Origin: Zeugodacus cucurbitae
Taxonomy: Eukaryota; Arthropoda; Insecta; Diptera; Tephritidae
Direction of reading: 5' to 3'
Length of the DNA: 64,000 nucleotides
Assembly (NCBI RefSeq): GCF_028554725.1
Contig: NC_071667.1
Span: 70,189,501-70,253,500, forward strand
The position numbers were made by a program, and so were the translations under genes. This document shows positions 1 through 11,980 of this stretch, piece after piece. Below the pieces are notes generated by a model. It was not told the origin of the DNA. It made no database searches and worked only from the letters and a program-made list of their open reading frames with translations. Each line of letters begins with the position of its first letter. Positions within the stretch are counted from its first letter, which is position 1.

Positions 1-3000
1 CCTTCGAAATTTCCTGGTTAATCAGTTTCCACATAGAAAAAATTTTAAAATTAATAAATTCTATATCTCTAACCATGAGCTCTCAATTTTGAAATATTAG
101 GAATTTAGAATTTCCTTTAAAATACTGTTTTTCCAATAATGATATATAGTTTAGCTGAACATGTTGTAACAACTTTATTGCTGCCGCTATCTCTATGTAG
201 TCTGTCAGAATTGGGAATTCCCAAGACGATTAAAACTATATATGTAAATATTACACAAGCGTTACAAAAATGAACTTTCTTATTAAAAATAGTAATTGCA
301 TTCCAATGATAAGGATAGAAAAAATAAAAAATTAACTAAGATAACAAAGCAAAAACCCAAATGAGTAGTAATCAATATGACAAATGTGGAATTTTCGTAT
401 TATTCATTTGAATCGCACCCACTGAAAGCTAAACATGTCTCGGCTAATATTTGCTTAATTCAATAACAATGCTAATACGAGTTTAAAGCGGCTGCCGAAT
501 AATTTATGAAAAAATTATTGCTCATTAAGAAAGGTGGAAGGGGAGTCGATGGGCCGGTTGGGCTGTGCAGTGAAGCTTTAAACTAGAAAACCGAAGCTAC
601 ACAATACACACCTGTAAATATATTTCGATTGCTTACGGTCCAACAAAAGCAAACAACCATAAAATATAAACATTATAATGACAACGCATAAAACCGTCAC
701 CAACCCGCTCCTAAAAACTGCCCGGTCCAGCTTTGGAACAAGCTCAGAGCGAAATGGCATTTGGCGAACCTGTAACCGCATCCCATCTGTGTCTCATTGA
801 AGAAGCCGGGCTCAGAAGTTTAGCACACACACATACACACAGAAACACGCACTCGCAGCTACTTATGTGTACTCATGCATATTCGGCATGTTTCTTCTCT
901 GTATGTAGATAACGTAGGGTGAACGGGGCCGCAATGTGTCGCATGTTGTTGTTGCTACTGTCGATTTAGCTGTTGTCTGTTGATACGTGCTGTACGTCAT
1001 TGATGTTGCTAAATGAAGAAGATTTGAGCGCCTGTATCGATCTTGGCATTGAATATATAAATTAGTTCCTCGTTGTAATCGCAGACGGAAACACCTCCTG
1101 CGTTGTTGATTTTGAGAACAAAAACGCAAATTTTTTCGCAGATTGAAAGCGCGCGAATATCGAATTAGAAGCGGCTTAATAAATATACAGTTAGAAACAA
1201 ATATTTAACGATTTTTGTGCACGGAGTGAGTGTGTTCAAATAATTTAGGTGAGAAAAGCAGTTAAAGTTGATGAAGTAGAAAAAAGTGCATGTGTACGCG
1301 TATAGCTTAAGCCGTTGGTGTTTTAGTGACTGATTATAATAAAAACAAAATTAAAATAATTAAATTATTAAATAAAAATAATATGTGTATATGTGTATTA
1401 TATACTACATAATGACATCAAAAGCCGAAATTTCACAAAAATAAATTCAACGATCTTGTTTCACATTAAAAAACCTGATTTGTTTTTAATATTACAATAA
1501 ATTATTTGCCTATAATATTTAATGTGAATTTTATAGATATCATTGGCATCATTAAGCAGCATTTTAATTCAATAAGAAATTAAAAAACAAATCGAAACTT
1601 ATATATTTTATTTTTCTGGAAAATTTCCTAAAAAAATCTAAAAAAAGTCTAAAAAAAATATTAAAAAAGTCAATCATGGGGTTACCTTATATTTTTTATA
1701 GGTTTTAAATAGTCGTAGTAATGTAAGGAGTATATAAAAAGTGGATAATAAATTTTAGTTAAAAACTTTACTTAATATTTAATAGAGCAATCATATAATT
1801 AATATGACTGGACCAATATATTTATATTTTTTGCTATATCGAAAGTCTAGACACTCTAAAGATTGAGCGCAAAAGTAAAATACATTTATTTGTATTGTAT
1901 AATATAAAATTTTATTCGAATGAATCATTGGTTATCCCAGAAAAGTGATGACTTACTGTTGTGTACCCGAGACATTATTCATGTCTCTGATAAAATGGGT
2001 CAATAATGGAATTAAAAAAAAATCATATGTCGGTATATGACGTGAGTGAGTAGTTTTTTTCATAGTTTTTATTATTAAAAATAAATTATTATTTTAAGAT
2101 TTTCTTACAAAGATATTGAAAAATAACGGACCAATGTGCTGTTTTCATGGTCCCAAAAAAAGTTTCCCAACCGCTGACAGAATTCCGGTTAAAAGGTTCA
2201 AAACTGTTATTAAAGTTGAAGTGTATAGGAATACAATATCCTATGAATTTCGAAAACTTGTCGTTTTTATAATGCCAAATTGACAATTTTCCACCAATCA
2301 AAAAGGTCATTATATAGTAAATATATTCAACAATACTCAGTTTCAATTGGAAGTCGATCGATCAATTTTTCGTTGTGTTATGATGTCGGCAATTTTGAAA
2401 AATTTCGTTTCGAGAAAAACGATTTTAAAGTTTCAACTATCGCGGGTTATACCTGCGGACGGTCGCTGCCATTCAAAAACTACTCAAGACCTTGCCGATT
2501 TCACAGGATTTTTTTGAAAGTATGAACCTATCGAATAAGCAAAAACAAAAAAATGGATTTATTGAGAGTGTTTCACTGGTATAGCCCATTAAGAATTCAA
2601 CAATAAGGCCCACAATTTATGGTTTTTACTTCTTGATAATGGAATATATGCGTGATAAATAGGGTTGCCAACAAAACATGTTTAAAAAAATTGTGAAATT
2701 TTCACAGTGAGTACAAAAAAATTCAAAAATAGCACCTGTCACTACCCTCACTCAATGCCTTTTCTGCTGAAAAATACTTCAATATACCTTCGATTTTTAT
2801 AAGTTATTATTTGTCTTATTTAAATTTATTTAATGTCCTGCTTATCTAACATTTTTATTGCTGAAATTTACTAGAAATTTAATTAGCAACTATTAGTGAC
2901 TAATATTTGTAGGTAAAAAACTACGTTTCCCTGGAAACACAACTTTGTTGTTAGCGGAAAGAACATAATTTATGCGCATGCTAAGTGATTGATATATTTT

Positions 3001-3124
3001 CAGCAAAAATTCAAACTCACGTACGCAAAAATTTCCAATTAGCGTAAATTTGCATATATTTGATATATTTATGCCGCCACTTAATGGATTCCCTAATAGA
3101 TTTACATACATAAAAACACCTCTA
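1..3124. other. AT-rich upstream intergenic region with one candidate promoter
   Basis: No convincing coding sequence is seen; open frames here are short and unlike any family I recognise. The stretch at 520-1250 is more base-balanced than its surroundings and contains a CA-rich run near 823-850. From 1250 to 3124 the DNA is AT-rich and unremarkable. The tandem duplication that carries the yellow genes begins at its right edge. Confidence 0.6.
1054..1250 (+). promoter_or_regulatory. Candidate TATA promoter and non-coding first exon
   Basis: A TATATAAA motif lies at 1054-1061. About 25-30 bases downstream there is complex sequence running to a good splice donor (TTTAG|GTGAGA, GT at 1249-1250). 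This would suit a 5'-UTR exon starting near 1085 and splicing downstream, possibly to the acceptor-like TCTTACAG just before the yellow A start codon (AG at 5177-5178). This is inference from motifs only, and no transcript evidence is available. Confidence 0.25.
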
Positions 3125-5083
3125 AGTATGTATTTACAAAGGTACTTAAGCAAAAAGGTTGCAGACTCAATTATCTACGAGTGCATGTAACTGTTATAGT
3201 TAAATATGAATTTCAATTAAAATTTCTAATTTCCCTGTACTCGTTAAATCCATATCAGCGGCATTTATTTGTAAGTGATTTTCTACCAAATTTTATTACA
3301 TACATAATGAATAGGTTACAGATAAGGAATAAGTTTCACATTGAAGAAACGGTTTAAAAAGAGGTGCTGGCACCCAGTAGACATCAGTATACATCTCGGA
3401 GGGTTTGAGCTGTTGACACTAATTCTTTCAATACTAATAGATTTAGTAAACAAAAAAATAGCAAAAAAACGCTGATAAAAGCAGCATCTTAATATTTTTG
3501 TTAATAAATAATTTGACTAAAATTTAAAATTTGACTTTTGACAATTCGCACACACGCGCCTTAAGTTTGCATAGCGGTGAAAGCTATAAGGTTTAGCCCC
3601 CAATTTACATCTTTGCGTTGAAGATTTTTGAGGTAAGTTTACCAATAAATATTCATATTCGCAGCTACCAGTTCTTTAGTTTACTACGCAAATGCGTAAA
3701 CTCGACGTTTTAGAAGCTTACCTATGAATATACACGTGAAACAGTTTCAGAAGCGAGTGATTTGTTGAGCGTGAAAGTGATTTAGCCGAAAAATTTAACT
3801 AATTTTGTAGGGAATTTTGAAATGAGAAGTAAATTCATAGAAAGAAGAGCTTAAAAAATACTAGGCTGTCATAGTTCACTCAGTTAACAGGGAGAAAGGT
3901 GATTTAATTTTTGCGGTGTCTAGTGATTTTGGTGTAAATAATAAAGTTTTGCTGATCTACTTAAATTATTTTATATAGAGATGGTGATGATTTTCAACTC
4001 AAGGTATGATTTAGAATAAAATATCAGAATAAAGCGTGAACAATCCTGATGTAGAGAGAGAAAGTGTAAAGTAGAGTGCAAAATTAATAATAATTGTGAA
4101 TTTTAAATAAATTAATTTAAAGAAGTCTAGAAAAATACTTAACTTTCTTACGATTTAAGTTTTTTCGTACTTCTTAACCTTTCAGAAACCTTTAAACATA
4201 CAAAGGTTGAAACTAATAAAACACGTCGCCATACATATAATTAAGCGTATAATCGTTTCAACATTGCTAAATCACAAAATATATGTTTCTCCAAAATTAG
4301 GCATATAAACTTCCGAAAGAAATTAGAAATTTCTACGAAAGATTGCTCAGCAAATGTGTTAAGAGATATATAGGATCGTTCGCGCGCTGAAATATTCCAT
4401 TAAGGCCATCATCAAGCAGTTAGTGATTCCGAAAATATCGATGATATATTCAAAACGCCATTTTAAGGATCATCCCTTGCTGTGGATCTATAATTTTGTT
4501 AGAATGCAGAAGCACAGTTCGAACGAACTGATCCTAATATATGATTTGTTACCGTTTCTATCAGACTTGTCCCCGCAAGGACATTTTGATTCTCATGTTT
4601 ACAATAACGGACTGCTCATTGAGGCTACATTTTAGAGATACATAGTAAGGCTACAGAAAACTGAACTCTGTAATACTAACTACTTTACTCAGATTTATTA
4701 TTATAATTTTGGTAATGTTTTTAATAGCTATAAGAACTATAACAAGGCTTATGATTTTAAAATTCAAAATAAGTTCAATTTCAAAGCGTTTTACTATAGA
4801 TAGAAATCCTAAGATTACTTAATTATATACAAATATTGATGTTTATGTTTATTTGTATATATGTACGCAGTATAAATGTAAAAAATAGCAAATAAATAAT
4901 TAAACCACTTTCATTATCATCTATGCGCTACAATAGACTTTATGAATGACGCTTCAGGCTGGCGTTAACGTCACTTGTGATAAGAGTCTATTTTATGAGC
5001 ATTGAAAACGTGTGAGATTCAAAATAACAAAAAAAATGTGATTTTTTAATATATACTTAGTACATTATTTGTGATAATTTACG

Positions 5084-5169
5084 GTTCCCAAAGTTCTAGT
5101 TCAAGTCTTATTTCAGTCTACCAAATAAATAGTAAACAACTTCGTTCTAAAACTGAATTTATTCATTTC
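5084..5169 (+). promoter_or_regulatory. Probable core promoter / 5' UTR of yellow gene A
   Basis: An insect initiator match, TTTCAGTC (A at 5115), lies 92 bases upstream of the start codon. The block from about 5084 to 5169 is almost base-for-base identical in copy 2 (about 10048-10135), although the DNA upstream of it differs much more. That contrast suggests functional constraint or recent conversion. No clear TATA box is present at -30. Confidence 0.45.
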
Positions 5170-5206
5170 ATCTTACAGCAAAAATTCGACTTACGAAATC
5201 TACATT

Positions 5207-6749
5207 ATGTGGGGGAGATTCTTCATTGTACTAATATTGGCTTTAACGCCGCACGCCATAGTCAGCGTTAAACTGCGAGATGTGGAGGTGATCTATCAGT
5301 GGAAACAGCTTGTCTATGGTTTTCCCACGGAGGCCGATCGGCTAAAGGCGATAGCTGATGGCAATTTAGTGCCAGAAAATGGAACACCTATCGATGTGGC
5401 GCCACATCAAGATTGTAAGAAGTGTGAAAACTTAAACAAAAATAATAATAATTCTTCACAAATTATGCAGCGAACAAAGGATCACGTGTCTTTACGACAA
5501 TACCCAGATTCACCTCCGGCATACCGTACACTTTGGCGCTGGTGAGTGACTCCAAAGAGTCGAATGGACCAGTGCTGCAACCATATCCAGATTACAGTTG
5601 GCACAACTCAGACGGCGGTGATTGTGATAAGATTACTTCTGTATTCCGTGTGGCGGTAGGTTAAAGTTTAGCGCCGGAGCTTATGCAGTTGTATTGAGAT
5701 TTTTTATTTTCATAGATCACAGAGTGCAATCAGATGTTCGTACTCGATACGGGCGTTATCAGCATGGTTCAACATTGTCCGCCACAGCTGCTTGTCTTTG
5801 ATTTGAACAACGACAGCTTGCTGCATCGGTATCGTTTCGAACCAGGCACGTACATAGCAGTCGCCTCACTATTCATTGTGCCTATAGTTGTTGTGGACGA
5901 TCCTCCACCAAAAGGCCGCTGCCGCAAACTACGAGTTTACATTGTACGTATGATGTCTGCTTACGTACCAAGCTACTAACTCGTTATCGACTCGTGCCCT
6001 TATAATTTTTGTTGTTTTGCACTAATAAATCATTGCAGGGTGATGTCTCGTTCCATGGTCTGGTTATTTATGACTCGGAATTGAATACGGCTTGGCGTGC
6101 CGAGAATAAATTCATGTATCCCGATCCCGATCATGGCACACACTTGATTGCCGGCGAGAAATTCGATCTAATGGACGGCATATTTGGTTTGGCCACCGAT
6201 CGTCAACAGCTCTTCTTCCATCCGTTGGCCAGCGTTAGTGAGTATTCGGTGCCGTTGAGTGTCATAAACAATCGTACCAATTGGTTGGCAGATGTGAATT
6301 CGATGACGAAATCATTCCGTTTGGTGGGCAATCGCACCAGTCAATGTGCCGCTCAGGCGATGGACAGTTACAATAATCTCTACTGTGTTATTCACAATCC
6401 AATCAAGTTGGTGCGCTGGAATATGAACAAACCGTATAGTGTGAAGAATGAAATCGAAATACCGGTGGATCCGGAACTGTTGCAGTTCGTCAGCGGCATG
6501 AAGGTGTTCAAAACCGATGGCGGTAAAGAGGAATTATGGATGATGTCGAATCGTTTTCAGGTTAGTAATTGCTTGTTACGACTAAGCTTAAATTTGCCAA
6601 CTATTTTATTTTTCAATATTTTACAGAGAATCGCCTCGGGTACGATAGATTTTAATGAGGTTAACTTCCGTATTGTGCGCCGCCCGCTTGATGACATACA
6701 GCATGGACAGTTAAAGCAAGATCTTAGTCAGCGTTTGATCTTCAATTAA
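5207..6749 (+). CDS. Yellow-family (MRJP domain) secreted protein, tandem copy A
   Basis: Five coding exons: 5207-5414, 5471-5655, 5716-5943, 6039-6560 and 6627-6749, encoding 421 aa. All introns are GT-AG, with phases 1,0,0,0. The protein opens with a signal peptide (hydrophobic run FFIVLILALTP, residues 5-15), then carries the MRJP/yellow domain. Family landmarks are FTTIPRFTSGIPYTL in exon 2, the MFVLDTG segment with paired Cys in exon 3, AWRAENKFMYPDPDHGTH in exon 4 and a FVSGMKV block near the C-terminus. Two N-glycosylation sequons (NRT) fall near residues 285 and 305. Yellow proteins are extracellular beta-propellers involved in cuticle pigmentation, dopachrome conversion or eggshell hardening. 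Which role applies here cannot be read from sequence. The neighbourhood points to the yellow-e/e2/e3 subgroup, but I cannot assign the exact orthologue. The start is the first ATG giving a signal peptide, and gene B uses the same one. Confidence 0.95.
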
Positions 6750-6988
6750 CTTGGCAGAGTAGTGTAGTTAAGCATGGCTTCGGAAACCTTTTATGAAAGT
6801 TACTATACTATATTCCTATATATTATACGCACTTTATAACAGTATTTGCAACTCCAGACTTGAAGTGCGTTAAGCATTTTCATTGTATTTTTGCAGTCAA
6901 TCACTTTTATTAGCACATCTTTCTAAATATTTTCTCTTTTCGGAAATCAATAATTACTATATTATGCATGATATATATAACTATAAAT

Positions 6989-6994
6989 AATAAA
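6989..6994 (+). terminator. Poly(A) signal of yellow gene A
   Basis: AATAAA, about 240 bases after the stop codon, followed by a GT-rich stretch (TTTATTGTGACTTTATTTTCG). The same arrangement is seen after gene B. Confidence 0.7.
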
Positions 6995-7972
6995 TTTATT
7001 GTGACTTTATTTTCGAAAGTCTTTCAATCGTGTTCGTGGTAATTCAGAATACGAATTTTAAAACTAATATTCAATATCTTTGAAAATAGCGGAAATGAAA
7101 CATTCAATTAATAAAAAAAAAATTAAAATTATAAAAACAATAACAAAAGTAACGAAAATTTCATAAAAGGTTGCCATTAAGCATAATAAATATCAAGTAA
7201 AATTATTTTAAATTAGTTCTTAGTCAATATAATTATTTTATTTTTAATTAGTAATATGTTATCTATAGGAGTAAATAATAAAAGAAAAAGTAACTTTTAT
7301 ACCTTAGTTTTAGTTAATCTTAAAATGAACCGGACAAAAGGCTACCATATATCTATTTTAATATATGGTAACTTGAACAAGTTATAGATCGACTTGAGGG
7401 AATAATTGACAGAAGGCACCCCAAAAAGATACATTGCAATAAATTATTTGGAGACTCGTATATAAAGTATGGAAGAAAAATATTTAGTAAATACTGTTTC
7501 AACGAACAAAGTACTAAGGATGCATTATGACGTTGTTTGGAGATGGGCTGCCGTAACAGTAACAGAAGATTGAAATTATATTTTTTTTAAGAATCTAGAA
7601 ACTTGAGTTACCTAGAAAGGGTCTTATACAATTTGAAACGACCTTACTTTTGTCTAGACTCAATCGAACTCATTAACGATTGATTATGGAATCTTGAAAA
7701 CAATAAATGATTCAAAGTATCTTCAGCGTACTCACTATTAATAAAGCTCTTCGTCTGAAAAGGTTATCATTAAAAAAAAATTATGTATTTTTAATCTCAA
7801 CGAATATTATTAAAATCTACAAGAAGTGATACTAGGTCACTGAAAACCTCAAAAACTAATGTGCTTATGAAAAAAACAAACAAATTTCATTGATAATTTC
7901 ATAAACTTAAAAACAAATTTCAGCTTTTAAAAAATATTTCTCCAATAATATAAATTACAGACAACCTCTTTA

Positions 7973-8052
7973 ATATTAGGTCTACAACTTTGCTTCCTCC
8001 GCTAGAGACATCTATTAGAAAACTTAGCGGAAGTAAAGTTGTAGACCTAATA
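7973..8052. mobile_element. Short mariner-like MITE at the duplication junction
   Basis: The inverted ends are TATTAGGTCTACAACTTTGC at the left and GCGGAAGTAAAGTTGTAGACC running into TAATA at the right, with only about 20 bases between the arms. The same terminal sequence occurs at 33170 and 53818, so this is an 80-bp deletion derivative of a repeated Tc1/mariner-type element. It sits between the end of duplication copy 1 and the start of copy 2, and is not present after copy 2. Confidence 0.75.
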
Positions 8053-8649
8053 TATCTATAATAATGTATTTACGAACGTGCTAAAGCAAAAAGGTTGCAG
8101 ACTCAATTATCTACGAGTGCATGTAACTGTTATAGTTAAATATGAATTTCAATTAAAATTTCTAATTTCCCTGTACTCGTTAAATCCATATCAGCGGCAT
8201 TTATTTGTAAGTGATTTTTTACCAAATTGTATTACATACATAATGAATAAGTTACAGATAAGGAATAAGTTTCGCATTGAAGAAACGGTTTAAAAAGAGG
8301 TGGAGAGGAGCTTGCAGTAGATATCAGTATACACCTCGGAGGTTTTGAACTGTTGACACCAATTCTTTCAATATTAATAGATTTGGTAAACAAAAAATAG
8401 CAAAAAAGGCTGATAAAAGCAGCATTTTAATATTTTTGTCAATAAATAATTTGACTAAAATTTTTAACTTGACTTTTGACAATTCAAACACACGCGCCTT
8501 AAGTTTGGGTACTGGTAAAAGCTATTAGATTTAGTCCCCAATTTACATCTTTGCGTTGAAGAGTTTTGAGGTAAGTTTACCAATAAAAATTCATATTCGC
8601 GGCTACCGGTTCTATAGTTTACTACGTAAATGGGTAAACACGAATTTTT

Positions 8650-9390
8650 AGAAGCTTAGCTATGCTGTCGATATCGCTATGAGATATCGCTATGAAATTT
8701 TCACCAAATATCTAGAAAAATATTCTAAATATTATATATTATAAAAAAATTAGCCACATCGAGCGACTATATCATATAGCTCCCATAGGAACGATCGGGA
8801 CAAGTTATAATAATTTTGTTATTTTCGGTTATAAACGTTGTCAATTTATTGTAATAACATTATAATCAGATATTTAACAAAAAATGTTGCTATGTTCGTA
8901 TCTGAGAATTAGCCAAAAATACTGAGGCCCTCATGTTCTATATCTGGCGCCTTGAAAGGTTATAGTCCGATTTCGGCGATTTTTACACCGACGATGCCAC
9001 ACTCTAAATGTAGTATTTGTATCAGATGGACTTCAAAATTCTGACGGAAATGTTGTAAACCGATTTCGCCAATTTTAAAACTGTGGTATTGGGAGGCAAA
9101 AAAAATGTGTGAACCGAATTTCGTTTTAATTGGTCGAGTAATTAATGAAAAATTTTGGTTTTTAACCCATAAGTGGGCATCGCCACGCCCATTGTCCATT
9201 TTTTATGCCAAGTTTAATGCAGCATTTCCGTACCATCTTTACGATAAAATTTCGGGTTTCTGGTGTTTTTCCTTACTGAATTAAAGCACTTTTAATAGTT
9301 TTCAACATAACATTTGTATGGGAGGTGGGCGTGGTTATAATCCGATTTCCTCCATTTCCATGATGTATAATCAAGGGCTTAAAGGAGATA
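8650..9390. mobile_element. Dispersed non-coding repeat (same family as at 14165 and 45000), partial
   Basis: Contains the family's hallmark phrases, such as GGTTTTTAACCCATAAGTGGGC, CGCCACGCCCATT and TGGGAGGTGGGCGTGGTTAT, all of which recur at 45220-45420. It encodes no protein I can recognise. It interrupts only duplication copy 2, so it arrived, or replaced the ancestral segment, after the duplication. The limits are approximate. Confidence 0.65.
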
Positions 9391-10047
9391 AATAAAATTC
9401 GCTGATCGAATTAAATTATTTTATAAAGAGATCGTGATGATTTTCAACCAAGGTATGATTTAAAATAAAATATCTGAATTAAGTATTCAAAAATTTTACG
9501 CAGCACTCGACCACATGTGCGTTCTTAAAGAGTGAATAATAGTTGTGAATTTGAAATAAAATTAGTTTGAAGAAGTCAGGAAGAATACTCAACTTTCTAA
9601 CGTTTTAAGTCTTTTCGTATTTCTTAACCTTTCAGAATCCTTTAAACTTACAGGAGTTTTAAATTTATAAAGCAGGTCGGTTTTGCAAATAGTTTTAAAA
9701 GCGGCTCAACATTCTCAAATCACACGGTAGCTATCCGGAAAATATCGATAATCTATTCAATAAAGTCGTTTTAAGGATCATCCCTAGCTGTGTATCTACA
9801 AATTTGTTATAATGCACGAGCACAGATCTAACAAACTGCTTCGAAAGATGAAGATGAAATTATTTGTTACCGTCTCTATCAGACTTGTCAGAATAAAGGC
9901 TTTGTAGGGGATTTGGATTCTCAAGTTTTCAATAACGAAATAGTCATTAGGGCTACAGATCATAAACTTTATGAATGCGCTTCCAGCTGACGCTAACGTC
10001 TCTTCAAAATAACAAAAATATAAAAATATAAAAAAATGTGATAATTT

Positions 10048-10135
10048 TCGGTTCTCAAAGTTCTAGTTCAAGTCTTATTTCAGTCTACCAAATAAATAGT
10101 AAACAACTTCGTTCTAAAACTGAATTTATTCATTT
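10048..10135 (+). promoter_or_regulatory. Probable core promoter / 5' UTR of yellow gene B
   Basis: Same initiator match, TTTCAGTC (A at 10082), and same flanking block as upstream of gene A. An 11-base insertion (TTACATTACCC) between this block and the start codon distinguishes it. Because of that insertion the frame upstream of the ATG is open for 49 codons in copy 2, but copy 1 breaks it, so it is most likely 5' UTR. Confidence 0.45.
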
Positions 10136-10184
10136 CTTACATTACCCATCTTACAGCAAAAATTCGACTTACGAAATCTACATT

Positions 10185-11738
10185 ATGTGGGGGAGATTCT
10201 TCATTGTACTAATATTGGCTTTAACGCCACACGCCATAGTCAGCGTTAAACTGCGAGATGTGGAGGTAATCTATCAGTGGAAACAGCTCGTCTATGGTTT
10301 TCCCACGGAGGCCGATCGTCTAAAGGCGATGGCTGATGGCACTTTAGCGCCAGAAAACGGAATACCCACCGATGTGGCGCCACATCAAGATTGTAAGTAG
10401 TGTGTATATTTAAACAAAAATATAAAAATAATAATTCTCCACAAATAATGCAGCGAACCAAGGATCACGTGTCTTTACGACAATACCCAGATATATCTCC
10501 GACTCACCGTACACTTTGGCGTTGGTGAGTGACTCCAAAGAGTCGAATGGACCAGTGCTGCAACCATATCCAGATTACAGTTGGCACAACTCAGACGGCG
10601 GTGATTGTGATAAGATTTCTTCTGTATTCCGTGTGGCGGTAGGTTGAAGTTTAGCTCAGGAGCTTGTGCAGTTATTTTGAAACTTTTTCTTTTCTTTTAC
10701 CACCATGTAGATCACAGAGTGCAATCAGATGTTCGTACTCGATACGGGCATTATCAGCATGGTCCAACATTGTCCGCCACAGCTGCTTGTCTTTGATTTG
10801 AACAACGACAGCTTGGTGCATCGGTATCGTTTCGAACCAGACACGTACATAGCAGTCGCCTCACTATTCGTTGTGCCTATAGTTGTTGTGGACGATCCTC
10901 CACCAAAAGGCCGCTGCCGCAAACTACGAGTTTACATTGTACGCATGATATCTGCTTACGTACCAAGCTACTAACTCGTTATCGACTCGTGTCCTTATAA
11001 TTTTTGTTGTTTTGCACTAATAAATCATTGCAGGGTGATGCCACGTTCCATGGTCTGGTTATTTATGACTCGGAATTGAATACGGCTTGGCGTGCCGAGA
11101 ATAAATTCATGCATCCCGATCCCGATCATGGCACACACTTGATTGCCAGCGAGAAATTCGATCTAATGGACGGCATATTTGGTTTGGCCACCGATCGTCA
11201 ACAGCTCTTCTTCCATCCGTTGGCCAGCGTTAGTGAGTATTCGGTGCCGTTGAGTGTCATAAACAATCGTACCAATTGGTTGGCAGATGTGAATTCGATG
11301 ACGAAATCATTCCGTTTGGTGGGCAATCGCACCAGTCAATGTGCCGCTCAGGCGATGGACAGTTACAATAATCTCTACTGTGTTATTCACAATCCAATCA
11401 AGTTGGTGCGCTGGAATATGAACAAACCGTATAGTGTGAAGAATGAAATCGAAATACCGGTGGATCCGGAACTGTTGCAGTTTGTCAGCGGCATGAAGGT
11501 GTTCAAAACCGATGGAGGTAAAGAGGAATTATGGATGATGTCGAATCGTTTTCAGGTTAGTAAATACTTATTACAAGAACGGCACAATTTGGTAACTATT
11601 TTCAATATTTTACAGAGAATCGCCTCGGGTACGATAGATTTTAATGAGGTTAACTTCCGCATTGTGCGCCGCCCGCTTGATGACATACAACATGGACAGT
11701 TAAAGCAAGATCTTAGTCAGCGTTTGATCTTTAATTAG
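10185..11738 (+). CDS. Yellow-family (MRJP domain) secreted protein, tandem copy B
   Basis: Exons at 10185-10392, 10454-10638, 10711-10938, 11034-11555 and 11616-11738 have the same lengths and phases as in gene A and encode 421 aa. Every splice site and the full frame are intact, so it is not an obvious pseudogene. By eye it differs from A at about 19 residues, clustered in exons 1-2. The otherwise conserved FTSGIPYTL motif reads YISDSPYTL, replacing the Gly and Ile of the family motif. Exons 3-5 are almost unchanged, including both NRT sequons. The gene follows A head-to-tail about 3.4 kb downstream. It is probably the less constrained paralogue, or one kept similar by gene conversion. Functional divergence cannot be judged from sequence alone. 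Confidence 0.94.
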
Positions 11739-11974
11739 CCTGGCAGAGTAGAGTAGTTAAGCATGGCTTCGGAAACCTTTTATGAAAAGTTACTATAAAA
11801 TATTCCTATATATTATACGCACTTTATAACAGTATTTGCAACTCTAGAGTTGAAGTGCGTTGAGCACTTTCATTGTATTTTTAAAGTCAATTACTTTTAG
11901 TAGCACTTCTTTCTAATTATTCTATCTTTTCGCAAACCAATAATTACTATATTATGCATGATATATATATAAGT

Positions 11975-11980
11975 AATAAA
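11975..11980 (+). terminator. Poly(A) signal of yellow gene B
   Basis: AATAAA about 240 bases past the stop codon, in the same context as in gene A. Confidence 0.7.

Larger units (their letters stand above)
3125..7971 (+). repeat. Tandem duplication, copy 1 (carries yellow gene A)
   Basis: Sequence from about 3128 (ATGTATTTAC, then CAAAAAGGTTGCAG at 3151) to about 7971 recurs in order at 8064-12575. Exons are nearly identical between the copies, while non-coding parts have drifted to roughly 75-90% with indels. Copy 1 has segments that copy 2 lacks: about 3722-3951, about 4640-4920 and about 7060-7430. The unit includes about 2 kb upstream of the gene and about 0.95 kb downstream of its poly(A) signal, so whole gene plus flanks were duplicated. 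Confidence 0.9.

Noticed and set aside
4423..4635. 70-codon frame upstream of yellow A
   Set aside because: The corresponding DNA in copy 2 (about 9730-9960) has indels and stops, so it is not a conserved coding region.
10038..10184. 49-codon in-frame extension upstream of yellow B
   Set aside because: An 11-base indel breaks the same frame in copy 1, the extension would displace the signal peptide, and the region holds the initiator motif, so it is 5' UTR.
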